Assembly: GCF_000003605.2 (NCBI RefSeq)
Contig: NW_003109081.1
Location: forward strand, 597,419 to 661,418
Direction of reading: 5' to 3'
DNA: 64,000 bases
Origin: Saccoglossus kowalevskii
Taxonomy: Eukaryota; Hemichordata; Enteropneusta; Harrimaniidae
This document shows, in pieces, positions 1 to 13,453 of this stretch. The translations under genes were made by a program, and so were the position numbers. How positions within the stretch are numbered: the first letter of the stretch is position 1; each line of letters begins with the position of its first letter. The notes under the pieces are model-generated. The model was not told the DNA's origin, did no database searches, and saw only the letters and a list, made by a program, of their open reading frames with translations.

Positions 1-1079
1 CAGTCAGCGAAATAAGCAAAATTAAAACCCAGTGAATAATTAACCCTTTTACAGTAATAATAAACAGGTGGTTGTTATCATGAAAATTAGCATAACTGTA
101 TAGATATACTGTAAAACATTTTATTTTGGCTGACAACCTCTAGAGGGCACTCTACAATCTCTAGAGGGCCCTCTGCAATAATCTTACTATTTTCAGTGGG
201 AATGTTTGATATACACATATACATACATTTACACAAGCCCAACTAAGCAACATTTCTGTTGTTAATGGTTGTATGGGGCAGTTATTGAACTTTTTATTCA
301 CAATTGACACATATTAAAAAATAATTTTGAAAATCACATTAAAAATCACATTTATTTTAAATTTTTGTCCCAGGCGACAGTTCCGGACATTGAGTGTCAC
401 TGTTGTCTCTCCTGACTTTTTTTCTGTATGTGCAAATTGCAAGTGCTAGTGACGACACATAGTACATTTTGCCACCGAAGTCATATTCATGTTTGGGACT
501 ACAGGGCTGACAGGGATGTGTGGCTATCTCTCTGTCAAATGGCAATTTGTAATGCGCTATCTCTATTTAATTTTTTGGGGTAAATTGTGATAAGTTAGTT
601 CAATATAATAAGATTTCATTGTAAAATCTCTAGCACGACATCACACTCTAATGGCTGTTGCTCAGACGTACCTACTTTATCACCCCCGAGTGGGAAGCTT
701 AATCTGCAATTAAGTAATCAGTCAATGTCGGCGACGACAACGAAAACAATGACGTCATAGTTACATTTGTCATCATTTCGCTAAATTTATCTGCATCTCG
801 TTGGAACTCCAGACAGTTTACTTTCGCTTCCTATTTTTCCAACTTTAATTGCCACACATTTCCTGATGGCTGGAGGCATAGTTTATCCTTCTGCATGAAA
901 TGAAAATTGTTGTACTGCTACTGTCTGGACGTGTGTGCCAATTATGTATATTGGTGAAAAAAAAAACTCACATAGCATCACTGTAAATGACTTTAATTCA
1001 CAAAAATCACAATTCACAAAAATCAAAACCAGAGAACTTTTTGCTCAAGTAAGAAACATACACTCGTCATACCTAGGAC

Positions 1080-1300
1080 TCATCTCGAGAATTATGGTGA
1101 CTGGTCATTCGCCCATTCCTCACCGTCTTTATGGAATCAATTACCAAATGTCATCTGTTCTGCTCCAAATGTGAACATCTTCAAAACCAAACTCAAATCT
1201 TACCTGTTTCAGTAAGCCTATCTGTGAAACTAAGTGTCATTGAGCATCACTGCGATGGATACTAGGCGCTATATAAACTTGTATTTATTATTATTTATTA
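1080..1300 (+). mobile_element. LINE 3' end, L2/CR1 type
   Basis: A short frame ending at TAA 1213-1215 reads PSLWNQLPNVICSAPNVNIF and then KTKLKSYLFQ, the typical last residues of L2/CR1 reverse transcriptase proteins (W-N-x-L-P ... F-K-x-x-L-K-x-x-L-F). It is followed by the family's 3' tail 'ggcgctatataaa' and a (TTA)n stretch near 1285-1300. Only the 3' tip remains, as usual for 5'-truncated LINE copies. Confidence 0.75.
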
Positions 1301-4300
1301 GATTAATTAGTTTTTGTGATTTTATGGAATTTTGGGGCAGTGAACTTAGTACTGTAAACCTTTTTTGCAGCTATAATTTTCATGATTTTCAAAATTCACA
1401 TTGTTCACAGTATTTCATTGAATCCCTAAATAGTGGTGGTTAGGTTTGATGTGGGTCCCATGCAATGTGTATGAAATATACATTTTGTATTCACAAAATT
1501 CAAATTTGTGTTGCCTAATGGCTGCTGTCATTCAGTCAGTGACGTAATATTTAATCCTAGGAAACATATTAAAAATTATCAAATTGTTAAAATTTTATGA
1601 CAACGACGATGTATAACAATTTATTTAAGTGCGTCAGCTGCCGAAGGATGTATTTATGCAAATAAGAAAATGTGTCTTGTCAAATACAAGAGAGTCTGAG
1701 TCAGATCACAGAATTATTGGGGGAATTAAAATGAATTGCTCCTTCACTGTGATATAAATGTCATTGACTTTCAACATTTTTTGACAAAAATGTGTGTGTT
1801 TTAAAAGTTATGGAATAAATATAATAATTCTGTTTAAATTAATTTTTAATCAAAAAACACAAAAGTACCAAATTGTCATTTGCTGGTTGTCACACTTGTC
1901 AAATATTATCAACAAAACCCAATATTGCAGAAACTGTTGATAAGAACATGAAAAGAATGGCAAGAAACCATGCCAACTGTTTAGAAACCTGTGTTATTTT
2001 TTCAGAACAATGCAGAAAAGCAATATGATAAGAAATATTGAAAAAAAATATATGTTGCAGTTGGTCATTTTAGACCTTACAGATAATAATTGCAATTTCA
2101 ATCCTTCATCTGCATCACCAAATTGCTCTTGATTTTCACAAAATATGTACAGTAGTTGTAATTCTAACAGCAATTATTAGCCTTGCAGTAGTCTTAATGC
2201 TGGTAAATGGGATGAAATTTGAATGTGCAACGACTGAGGCACATTTATGTCTGCTTATACATTTTGAGCACGTACACATGTACAAAGAATTCACCGAAAA
2301 GACTTGAATAAAATCAGTAAACAATGTTCAGTTGTGATCCATAATTAATATTCAAGCAAAAAACATCTGAAACGTAATAATAAGTGAAAGGTATGTGACT
2401 GTCGTGCAATTGGCTGCATGGGATTTCTTGACAATACTGTATTGAGTCTTCTCTCTACCTGTCATACTGGCATATTATGTCCATTGTGGTATCCCATCAA
2501 GGTCCACTCAAACATGTGTACAGGCAGTCTCATGCCTGATTCAAATATCATTTGTGAGAAAATCTCCTTTTATAATTAAAACATATCAGTATTTTAATCA
2601 GATCTGAAATCTGATCATTATCATTAATTATTAAAAAAATGGAAAGATAACAATTTTAACAATAATAGAAGGAGTTTCTCTGATCAACTGTACCCTAATT
2701 TTGGAAAATTCTGTTGATGTTCGGAAAATTATCTTTGTGTATAAGTAACGTATTTTTCAATATCACCCGTGTTAATATCATAGTTAACACTTTTAAAAAA
2801 AAAATGAAGTAAGATTAAAAACAAAACAAAAAAATTTTTAATTTTGGTTTTTATTTCGTCAAACTTCCCATGATGCATTGCTTACATGACAACCACAAAA
2901 AAATAGTGTTACCATTTCATTTTACCCTGAAGTGTAACACATTAATAAAGATAGGATTTACAAGACTTATCGTATAACCATCTGCGATCACTTTTCCTGT
3001 TGATACAATTTATAATCCCATGCTTTGTATGAAGAAATTATTTTACTTTCAAAATATTAATGGTATTTTAATAATTAAATTTACGCTTTTTTTAAGTTTT
3101 TGTTGAAATGTTTCCTTTTGAACACAACGTTGTATTGTATTTGAATAGGAAGGGAGTGTCTTGACATCCGGAGATTCAATTCAATTCAAAGCGACATGAA
3201 TGGGTGTACTTTATGAGAGCTATATACTTGTAAGATACTCAGAAATTGATTTACAACTGCACTTTAACAAAAATCCTACAAAAACTGTTGTTAATATATA
3301 GCATGTCATGATAGTGAATTTAATTAATTGCCTTAATGTATCAAAGGATGGTCACAAGACAACTCTGTTATATATCGATAGTCCTAAATATGGAATATGG
3401 TTTCTGTTACAAAATACACTGATTCTACTTTGTACACTCGCATATTAATTTAAAAGTTTTGCGAAGTACATTCTATTAATTATAGTCCCCGTGGAACTCG
3501 TACGGAACTCGGAAGGAGAAAGATTTGTGCTGACGGTGTGCATTATTAGTGTTGATAACGAAAAGTTCATTTTCAAACATTTTCCTTAGTGACGTGATTT
3601 CACGTGTACAATAACTTTCTAAATGATAATTATGCATATTAGCATACATAAATGTAGTTCTGTATTTCCGTATTTAATATTTGTTCCAGAATATGTAAAT
3701 TATATAAAGAAACTTTGAGTATTCTGCCAGTCAATCATTTCCGTATTTATATTACATCCTTTTTGGAAATAATTTATACCGGAAACGATAACAAAGAAGA
3801 CATGTTGGTTTCCTATAAGGTCATAAAGGTCGCATACAGTTCACGAGCAAAATATTAGGAAATTAACAGGAAATTTTCATTAACCCATAGCAACCAAACA
3901 TTACAAGCACCAGCTGATGAAATGATCTGCCTCAAAGTTTTCTTATCTGATGTTCATAAAATTTAAATCAAGATTTATACACACAATATTGTTTTCTGAC
4001 GGTTTGGTTAAAATTTAATGGAGAGAAAAAAAAATAAACAATTTATGAAATAATCTCGATCATTTTTGGCTGCAACCAATCTGACTTAGAAATGCAGAAT
4101 AAAACCCCAGTAAACATAAAATTCAGAGAAAGGTTTTGAGAATTGTTTGTAAAATCGTGTTTGTGTGGGGAAAACATGAGTTTTCAGGTGATATGCAGGC
4201 TTTGAATAAAATACAAGTAACTAAAATTTGTATAATGTCATTTTAAAATTTGATGTACATTAATAATTACACAAACACATATAACCTCATATTTTAAATT

Positions 4301-6129
4301 TTTTAAATTACAATATTTCTACCTAAGAATAATCTAGTCTGGTCCATACAATTAAATTTCTTTTTAGCGAGGAGGAAATTAAAAACTGACTGAATAACAG
4401 AAATTATGAACACATTTATGTTGTGACTTCCTGTGTTAGAATAAAACAGCTGTTGTGGACAGTTGTTCAATGGGTTACGAGAACCTTTTGTGTTAGTACA
4501 TTCTCACATTGAATGTGTGATTTAAATGTATTCTGAACCCGACCTGACATGTCTGTAGAATCTGTTTTTTTTTCTTTGGAATTTTATGGACTGGATGCGG
4601 GTGGTCTTTTTTATTCCTGAGGTTGTCTTGAGACTAATATGTGAATATTTGTTAGACAGATTCTGTGCAAATTATTGTGACAATGATATAATAAACGTTC
4701 AAATTTCAGTGATTTTCAGCATGAATGTTGGTGGATATTTTTACTTCTCATTGTTTGTTTAGATTTTTTTTAATACTTTCGAATGTAATCAATGTTCTAT
4801 CAAGTAGATAACCATGCTAAGAGTTTCAAGATGATAATATTCGCATATACGTTACAGTTGAACACATTTTTAACTACCCCTGGTATTTAAAAAAACGTAA
4901 TACGTACCAGTGATTTAGATGTTCATATCAGCAATTTGCTGGTATTTTTTCCAAAATGTCCTAATTTTTTTTCAATCATTTCAGACAAAAGGTCTAACTG
5001 TTTTCTGGTAAATTTATTATTTTACACTCCAATGTATGGCAAATAATTAGAAACGTCTCATATTGCTATAGTTGCAATTTTGGTCAAAATGTTGTATGTT
5101 ATTTTTGAGTCAACTGAGTTTTATGATACAATAGGGTATGCAAGCACAGAACCACAGAGCTGAGACGAACACTAAATTTTTTTCACAAACTTTAATATTG
5201 ATATCTAGTGTTTCTAGAAATGCATGATTGTCATGTGATTTTGGAAGCATCTCGCAATTTGCTCGACTCAAGACTTATTCTTTCTGCTGGGATCACATAT
5301 CAAGTACACCATCTTAATAATCCCTGCTAGAATGGTACATGTTCAGCAGACAGACACGTAACATTGTTTGCTTATACGATTACATGATGGAGAAGGGTCA
5401 TCGCAAATGGGAAACAAAATGACTCCATTGTTCGCTTTACTTCACAACTTGTATATGTTGGTTAGTATCCAACTTTTTATTGTATATCATACATTATTCA
5501 ATTATCCATGCATTATTTGGAAACCTTATTCTTCCAAGCCCCCCTTTCACACCAAATGGATCCCTGTGATGCTATCAAAATATTTCTCGTCAGTATATAA
5601 CCCTCCTATTTGTTCTGTGCTGTCTGATATTTTTTGTTATGAAGAAAACAAGGTTACAGGTCAAATAAGTATTGAATAAATTAAAGTCAACCAACACATA
5701 ATAAGATTCTAATAATAAACATTGCAGAAAGCAATAATGGACTTTGGAAAAATTGAAGGTATGATCATGCTACATCATTGCGGTAAAAATTAAATTGTAG
5801 CAATTTATATTTATTGTTATGTTAAAATGGAAGAGACAAATCGTTCCGGGAAAAACTGAGTTTATATTCAATTTGTACTGTAAACTGCTTTAAATTTTCC
5901 TCGTTAGGGAAAGCGTTAAATTTTGGGGCAGTGAAAATGTCACTGTGATCAGAAAGGCATATGGGGTCACAGTGACTTAGTTTCTCCAAACTGTATCAAT
6001 TTGCCAGAATTTCTAGCAGTGAAAATTAAATAGTTTGCATGACCGAGTTGCCTATAAATGTGAAAAATGGATTTAAAATTTGTTTACATTATTTCACAAA
6101 TAATTTATATATATATATGATAATATTAT

Positions 6130-6545
6130 GTTAATACAGCTGTATGGGCCAGAGCACTTATTCAAATTTTGTGACCCTGCCATCAAAGTAGGCAGACCAT
6201 GAATAAAAAATGTCAAAACTGTATGTATGATGAATGAGATTTAGTAAGAAATGTTTAGCCATGTTGTTGATTTCAATGTTTTTTTGAAATTGTTCAAATT
6301 GAAATTTACATCTGATCATATTTCTCATACTTTCACTATTACGGGTTCACTCAATCAGGATATCAAAAAATTGGGGTCATTACAAATGTTTTTCAAAACC
6401 AAAAGTCTGAAATGCCATAGAAAATGATCAAAATTGATCTTTTTGTACTGGTTTCTGTGGTGAGATTATTTCTTAATATCTCAAAATTTACTTTGTTTTT
6501 ACCGGGATGAAAATCCTAATGTAATTTGTTAAACATTTCAACAAA
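6130..6545 (+). repeat. Diverged direct repeat, copy 1
   Basis: Shares a recognisable core with 8440-8795, including 'gtgaccctgcc' and 'caaagtaggcagaccatgaa', then weaker similarity over about 400 bp. Non-coding; probably two old copies of one interspersed element. Confidence 0.6.
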
Positions 6546-6809
6546 TTTACATAATTCATTGCATATACATGCTGAGTAACATGCTCAGTAGATCAAAATT
6601 TGAAGTCGGAACATACTACCTTAACCTAAATATATTGTACTTGTATGGCAGTGCTGATCATGATGACTGTTTCCATCCTCTGGGTTAAAGTAACACAGTC
6701 ATCATAAATCACATGTGAACAATTACGGACTAATTTTCATTCGTTGTATACATCACATGGAACCCAAACAGAAAACAATAGTTGTGATGACTGTGGTGCT
6801 TTTATATAC

Positions 6810-7150
6810 TATGAGGTTATTACAGAGATACCGAAAAGTATTCACGACGTGCAGCAGAGGTCGATGCGACCATGTACTGTCTGATTGCATACTTTTGGTA
6901 TCCTCGTAATAACCTTATTATTATACATTTTTTCCTTCCAAGGATACATAATGAAAATGTCAAAATACAAAAAGTTTTTAACAGATTGAGCAAACTTCTT
7001 TGTATGGGGTACGGTCAATCTCTGGGGCTGCCATGTTAGTTTTTGTTATTAGAGGACGCTTACGTGCGTAATCATTCCATATATGGAATTCGCATTTCTT
7101 AATATGGTAGTATGAAAATACCCAGTGCAAATTCATGCTGTAACTTATAG
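6810..7150 (+). mobile_element. Non-autonomous repeat, copy 1 (related to 21775-22075)
   Basis: Contains an internal inverted repeat ('gaggttattacagagatacc' near 6821 against 'ggtatcctcgtaataacc' near 6898) and shares 'gaggacgcttacgtgcgtaa' and 'ttccatatatggaatt' with the copy in a PCDH15 intron, which lies in the opposite orientation. No protein is coded. Confidence 0.55.
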
Positions 7151-8439
7151 CGTTACGATGACAGATATATAATAATTAGTATTATTTCAAGAATGACTAA
7201 TTTAACAAATATCACTAGTCTTAGAAAATTGTTGCAGTTTGGTCTGATATTTCAAGCATAAGAGAAATATCACAAAAATTCACACAATGGCATTAATTGT
7301 CAATATTATAAAAAATGGTACAGCGACTGAGCATGCCCAGATTATAATGACAATTTCGATCCAGACTGCGTTACTTCACTGCGACTTTTCAGTAATTTGT
7401 TGAACCATAATAATTAAAGCCACTACGAAATTATTTCAATGCCAGTAACAAATGCGTCTGTCGCTATTTCTGTTGTTGTTCGAATTGAATGCTGCCGTGG
7501 ATAATTGCATATTGCGTTAATTAACGTCAATTAAAACAAATTACGACTTTTATACAATTTTTTTTTTGGCAAGAGGTGATAACATTGAAACATGTATCAA
7601 CATTTCAGATGATGACAGTTAAACCGTTTATTTAAATAATTTCCATTTATAACGTAGATGGTGTACTTTTTTTATGCATCAATAGAGGGTGCTGTTTTGA
7701 TGCTACGTCTAAGTCGACCACAGTAAATTTAAATTAAATACTTTTTTGGCAGACCAAGAAATAGTTAAAATAATTTATTAAAATTTAAAGAGAAAAATAT
7801 AGTGACTTGTGCTCTGACCATTATTGAAATATAGTTTGTTTTAATTTACTCTTCTAGGTCACCGCGATGTCAAATCAGTCATGATCGTATAATAATGTAA
7901 TCTCTTGGATTATAATATGAACTATATTAAATCATTATAAATTGGGCTCAAAACAATTTTATTTATGAAAAGCAATATTTGATTTTTTTATTGTTTTCAA
8001 CATAATTATCAGAACTATCAGTACATGTAATTCTTATCTGAGAAATTATATCAATAATATTGTTATGAGCTCATTGAAAATGCTTTCATCAGACTAATTA
8101 AAATTGGCTTTAAATTTACTTAAATCTCTTCTCTAATGATATATAAATGTTATTTCCATCTTATATTGATATTGTATATCATAAGTTGTACCAGTTATTA
8201 AAAATTAATTTAATACCAAAATTTGCATATACCAGGATATTACATCATTTGATAAACACTGACACATTGGAAGCGCATATAGACCTAAAATGTCATTTGT
8301 TTTGACTGCATTGTCTATTTCAGCTTGATAATTAAAGCCTGCGAAATTCAATTTGCAAGCCAAAAAATGTTGTCATAATTAGATGATGTAAATATGGCGA
8401 AGTTGTTCACATTTACTCTATTAGTAGCACAAACACTCA

Positions 8440-8795
8440 CATTAATACAACTGTATTTATTCAAATCATGTGACCCTGCCCTCAAAGTAGGCAGACCATG
8501 AATTAAAAATGGCAAAACACTGATATTCAATGAATGAAGTATTAGTTGTGGAATGTACTTTTCAAACCCCAATGACAGGAAATTAAGGAGGTTCTGACTT
8601 AATTCAAAATTATTGGGACTTGCTATCAGAATAAAAAGTAAAAATTCTGAGATGCAAAAGTCAAAAAATGGTCACAATTTACATGTTTCCCTGCTTTCGA
8701 TGATGAAATTATTTCTTACTATCACAAAATTTGCTTGGTGTCATGAAGTTAAAAAGTTGTATATTATTATACAAATCCAAATATTGCCAAAACTT
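8440..8795 (+). repeat. Diverged direct repeat, copy 2
   Basis: Second copy of the element at 6130-6545, same orientation; core 'aagtaggcagaccatgaatt' near 8486-8505. No coding capacity. Confidence 0.6.
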
Positions 8796-8910
8796 TGAAA
8801 AAAAAAAATTGACGTAATTTAGTTCGCTTCCAGGATGATACTTGGTTTTATATCATACACAATGGGTAGTTCTAATAGCACAACATAAGCACAACAAAAA
8901 TGTTTACATA

Positions 8911-9064
8911 TCATATTTGCTCTATTAGTAACACATACACTTAAATAATATGTAAAATGAGTATGTTAGTAAATCAAATTTTGACACATCATTTGCTGAA
9001 TTGAGGTTGAGATGTACTTTTAATAACATAAACACAGGTACTTCTAATAGAGCAAATACGGTAT
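8911..9064. mobile_element. Short MITE with GTATTTGCTCTATTAG-type inverted repeats
   Basis: Ends 'atcatatttgctctattag' (8912-8930) and 'ctaatagagcaaatacggta' (9044-9063) are inverted repeats around 110 bp of non-coding sequence. A longer relative occurs at 12211-12641. Confidence 0.5.
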
Positions 9065-9070
9065 CACTGG

Positions 9071-9150
9071 GGAAGACGTGTAGTGGCGTGAAGCTAGGCG
9101 ATTAGGTGCCGTACACGAGTGCTGGTTCGAGTCACGCACGCAGTACATAT
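9071..9150 (+). repeat. tRNA-like / SINE-head-like fragment
   Basis: Contains 'tggttcgagtcacgc' (from 9123), close to the Pol III B box GGTTCGANTC, and 'tggcgtgaagctaggcg' about 45 nt upstream, which loosely fits an A box. No clean tRNA cloverleaf can be folded by eye. A tRNA-derived SINE head or decayed tRNA gene is the best reading. Confidence 0.3.
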
Positions 9151-12100
9151 TTACTATAATTTGACGTAGTATTTACCTTGCCGTTTATTCCGCGTTATTT
9201 GCTTACTTTACTTAAATCCTATGTCAACAGCAAATATGAGTTTAAATATGGTATCATAGTGTTACCTATTTTTCGTATAAAATATTTTTTACTTTTCTAT
9301 GATACATTTCAACAAAATTGAAAGAATTCTTTAGTAAATTTCAATTTCCATTTCTGCTGTAGATCAAGAAATCTACGATATAATGTCCTAATCAAATATT
9401 AATCAGATATAAAATGAAATATATTGATGATGGCAGTGAGACAGGATTCCTGTAAAAATCTATTTATAGAACCATTATGGAAACATGTACTACTTGAATG
9501 CCGATTCTTTTAATATTATTTGCAAAAGACCCCTAGTGAGAAAAATTACCAGTATGTCTATTTTGATGATTTGTCGCAAAATGATGATTATTTTAATATG
9601 TGTGCTGTTCTAGTTTGAACTATTGCTATGCTTTATGGAATGAGATATTATTGGATATCACTGAAAATGAAACTTGCAAAAGGCATTTTTCACTTTTTCA
9701 CATCTAGGCAATGAGGAATTGTTTTCGTTTGATCCATAATTTACAATGAATTCAGAAAATATATGCAACAAAATTTTAGCTTGAAAACATCATTTTTGTT
9801 AACCATTAGGAAGGCTATCTTTAATATAAATATATAGAACTCATAATGTAGTTTTGTGAATATAAACTTCAATTCTTGTAATCAATCTGTGCTTTGAGAT
9901 GATATATCAATTCGCAAAGCTATATGTCATCATGTATCATGGAGATGCACTTTATTCCTTCTGCAAATCGAAGGTAGGTTGCATGTGGGTGTGGTTCATG
10001 AATTATATGACTCATTATGAAAACTAAATGATCGTGCAAATACCACTCTCATGGCTGCACCACCAGAGTATTTAAAAAAAAATAGCTGTTTTAGGACTGT
10101 TATTTACGTGTATTTATTTGCATTGCTTTGAAATTGGTGTAGGATTTGATTCAGAAATTACGGCCATTTTGAATTAATAATTATGGAAGCCATTTTGAAA
10201 ATGTGATGGAGCATGTATATTTTTGTAGCAGTGACAGTTGGATCTGTCTTGACAACTGTCAGTGGTAATATTTTTGTTGCCATGGAGATGGCAACAGATG
10301 GGGTGTAATATAATTTTGTACATGACATGAACAATATGGGGAAATTACTATGGTATTAATATATATTAAGTTACCGGTATAGTTAATCATGTCTGGGGTA
10401 TAGTATTGATATATTTGCATTAAATTCCTAGTACTTTTGACAGATTAATTAATTTTTTAACAACAGAATGTAGCATTATAATAAATTTCAAGCAAAAAAG
10501 GTTACTATTAACTATCCTATGTTATGTTTAGAGTAAAAAAAATATTACAAAAAGATATTAAAGCTGGAGAACATTTCACAACTAATTTTTTCTGAAGATT
10601 TTTTAATTTGAGAATAATTAAACAAATTTTAAAACTAAACTTTCAATCCTGTTATTTCTTGTTCTAATCAATAGAGGGCGCATTTCAACTATTAGATCTA
10701 CATACAGCATTATCATCATCACATTTTGTGGTTATTACTTTTCAAGTTTCAAATTATTTAATCCAGACTCAAAATTCTTGAACAAATTTTATAAACAAGA
10801 ATCTATGAAATAATGATAACAATAAATATATCTATTTTTAGGTGTTTGCAAGGCACCGCCGATATATGTCCTGTTAACTCAATTTTAGTGCCATAATTTG
10901 CTATTTGTTTGTATTTTCTATAATTTCTTTGTTAATTTAAGTTTTTATATGAATTAATATAAAAATGTAAATTATTAAAAGAAGGTGCATTGTGTAAAGT
11001 TACATAATTTAGAGGTGTAAGATTTGAAAATATTGAAAAACACCTTTGCCATGGTAACACTATAAGGCTAATGTACTTAAGTTGTACGATCACTATTAAT
11101 ATTAAATCAGCTGCGGAGCAGAACAATACAGTATTTTGTGACGTAATTGTTACAGTTGCGTAAGATCGTAAATAATGTGACGATTACTCTTAACATCGTA
11201 AATAATTTGATGGTTATTGATGTTTTAATTTCCGTTTAAAAAATACGTAAGCAACTGAAACAGGTGGTCATACTAATATATATATATATATATATATATA
11301 AGAATGCTTACATTTTCCAGTGACAATACTGTAAAGTTAAAAACAAAATAAAAGCTTTGCATCTTGAAAATACAGTGTAGTGGCTTGCTTAATAATGAAA
11401 TTTACTTCAAAAATTTAGATCCAAGGCTAGAAATATCACAAGATGGTGGCACCTATATAACTACTTTAACATCTTGATATTACCATCATATGCAATTTTA
11501 TTATAAATGTATTTAAAAAATACATTGTTTTCCTTATTAATTTCACTTTCTCAATAAGCAGTTGCCTGTTCCTGTATTCTTTTGTGTCTTAGATTTTACG
11601 AAGCATTACTGTCCACCAATATCCTCTTAACAACACTTCCCCTTATCAATTACCCAGCATGCATCACCAACTGACCACCTAACTTTATCGTTTTTTGTTT
11701 CTTCCAAATATTTGTTCTTAATATTTAACAGCGAATGTACTCTTAGGTAAGAGTGATCAGAAAAAAACAAATTACAATTTATTATGTTTTATTTTTATTG
11801 AATATTTTTTTATATACTGCATGTGGTTTTATCATTATATTTAGAATTTTGTGGGATACCTGGGTATAATGATTGGGTGAATTATTGTTTAGCAAATTTA
11901 AGAAGTAGAAAATTGATTCCTCGTCATACTTAACATCAAAAGAAAAAAATAAATAAATTGGGAGCTTAGTGGGTTGGCTTTAGTATTAGTGTATTTTTAT
12001 TTTTTTATGTTTTTTTTTTTTTTTTTATAATTGATGCACATCACTATATTCGTTTGTTTGTTTGTTTACAATTTATTATGACTTGATGACAGTGATGTAG

Positions 12101-12210
12101 AAGTGAGTTGGTAGACGATTTACGTCATATGTGATTTGTAAGAAATGGTCGGTATACAGGGCAAAAATGATTGCAACTGAAATCATTTATACTACTAGAG
12201 GGTAGAAGTA

Positions 12211-12641
12211 TCGTATTTGCTTTATTGGTATATTGCAGTTGACAGTACAGCATTCAATTGGCTAACAATGTGTTGATCTGATGATACTTGTAGAGGCTGG
12301 TGATCTTTAAAATTGACGCATTGTAAAAATATATCACATTCATAACTGATACGGACCCTCCCTACTCCAAAAGTGAAAGTTTCTTAATGCAATATTTTGA
12401 ATAATTTACAAACCTGTATCAGTTGACATTTTTATACACAATTGTGTAGATTTCCACTTTCATATGCTTTTTTTATTAATATTTTGCTTGCATGCAAAAT
12501 GAAGTTAACTTATATCCTCTCCTCTTTAAATTGAACGACTTGCATTTTCCGTTCGTCAATTTTAAAGATCAGCGAACTCTTAACCAAAGACCATTTGTGG
12601 ACAGCCACATTTAACTCAACTTTGGATAGAGCAAATACGAT
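12211..12641. mobile_element. Element with ATCGTATTTGC inverted termini
   Basis: Starts 'atcgtatttgctttattgg' and ends 'agcaaatacgat'. Same terminal motif as 8911-9064. About 430 bp, no protein. Confidence 0.45.
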
Positions 12642-13453
12642 GTAATCACCCTGTACTACATTTCCATGTGCTACAGACTTCTCTGCATCACAGACTAGTG
12701 TGTGCATTTCTACACTTATATTTTACAATGATTATTATTATTTTGCCACCTGTGTGTTATTTATAATTTATTATAGCGGTAGCGTGGGTTTGGTATACGC
12801 TGCTTTGGTTATTAGATATTCTGCTTGTATTTAGAGGTGTGCTAATTACAAATGACAATGTATTAATGTTTGAGTCGATCAACATATATAATTGTGCATG
12901 CATTCCCTGAGTATGACTGCCATGAATTATAGTCCTTTCCATGATGTCGCATTTGCAGAACTGGAATTGTGACAAACATAAATTTTAAATACAGTTAAAA
13001 TTAACTACAAAACAACAAACATTTATTAATTTGAAAAGATGTGCAACGGAACCAGATACAAATACATTTATTGAGATTGAGTGTCGGAACAAGTTTATAA
13101 TTTTCTTAGACACTTGTTCTTTTTTGCCCATTATGAGTGTACAAGCTGTTTTCATCATATATTGTTAATGCATCTATACCTTTAACACAAGTCAAACCCT
13201 CTAGCAACAAAGCGCTTCTTTGATATAAATTGCACGGTGACACAAAGGCCACCCAAAGCATCAGTATCGTTTTGATCTGTCTGTTGTGAGATTTTGCTAA
13301 ACTCTAGATGTTGAATGGCTATATAGAGTTGATTTGAATTTGCTTTCATTCGTCATTTCAACATCACAGAAGTGCTCGGTCACTAGAAGGCATGACTTAT
13401 AGAAATTTGCATATTCTGTTAATTAAATTTTCTCAATTCGTTTACATTTACAG

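Larger units (their letters stand above)
1..13453. other. Region without recognisable exons, upstream of PCDH15 exon 1
   Basis: AT-rich sequence with no open frame longer than about 105 codons and no frame resembling a protein family. It contains the repeats listed separately (LINE tail near 1.1 kb, direct repeats at 6.1 and 8.4 kb, inverted-repeat elements near 7, 9 and 12.4 kb, tRNA-like piece at 9.1 kb) and simple runs such as (TA)n at about 11276-11300 and poly(T) near 12009. A missing PCDH15 signal-peptide exon could hide here. I looked for ATG plus a hydrophobic run plus a phase-1 donor between 12 and 13.45 kb and saw none convincing. Confidence 0.6.

Noticed and set aside
9071-9150. 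Functional tRNA gene
   Set aside because: Only a B-box-like string and a weak A box are seen; no acceptor stem pairing could be drawn.
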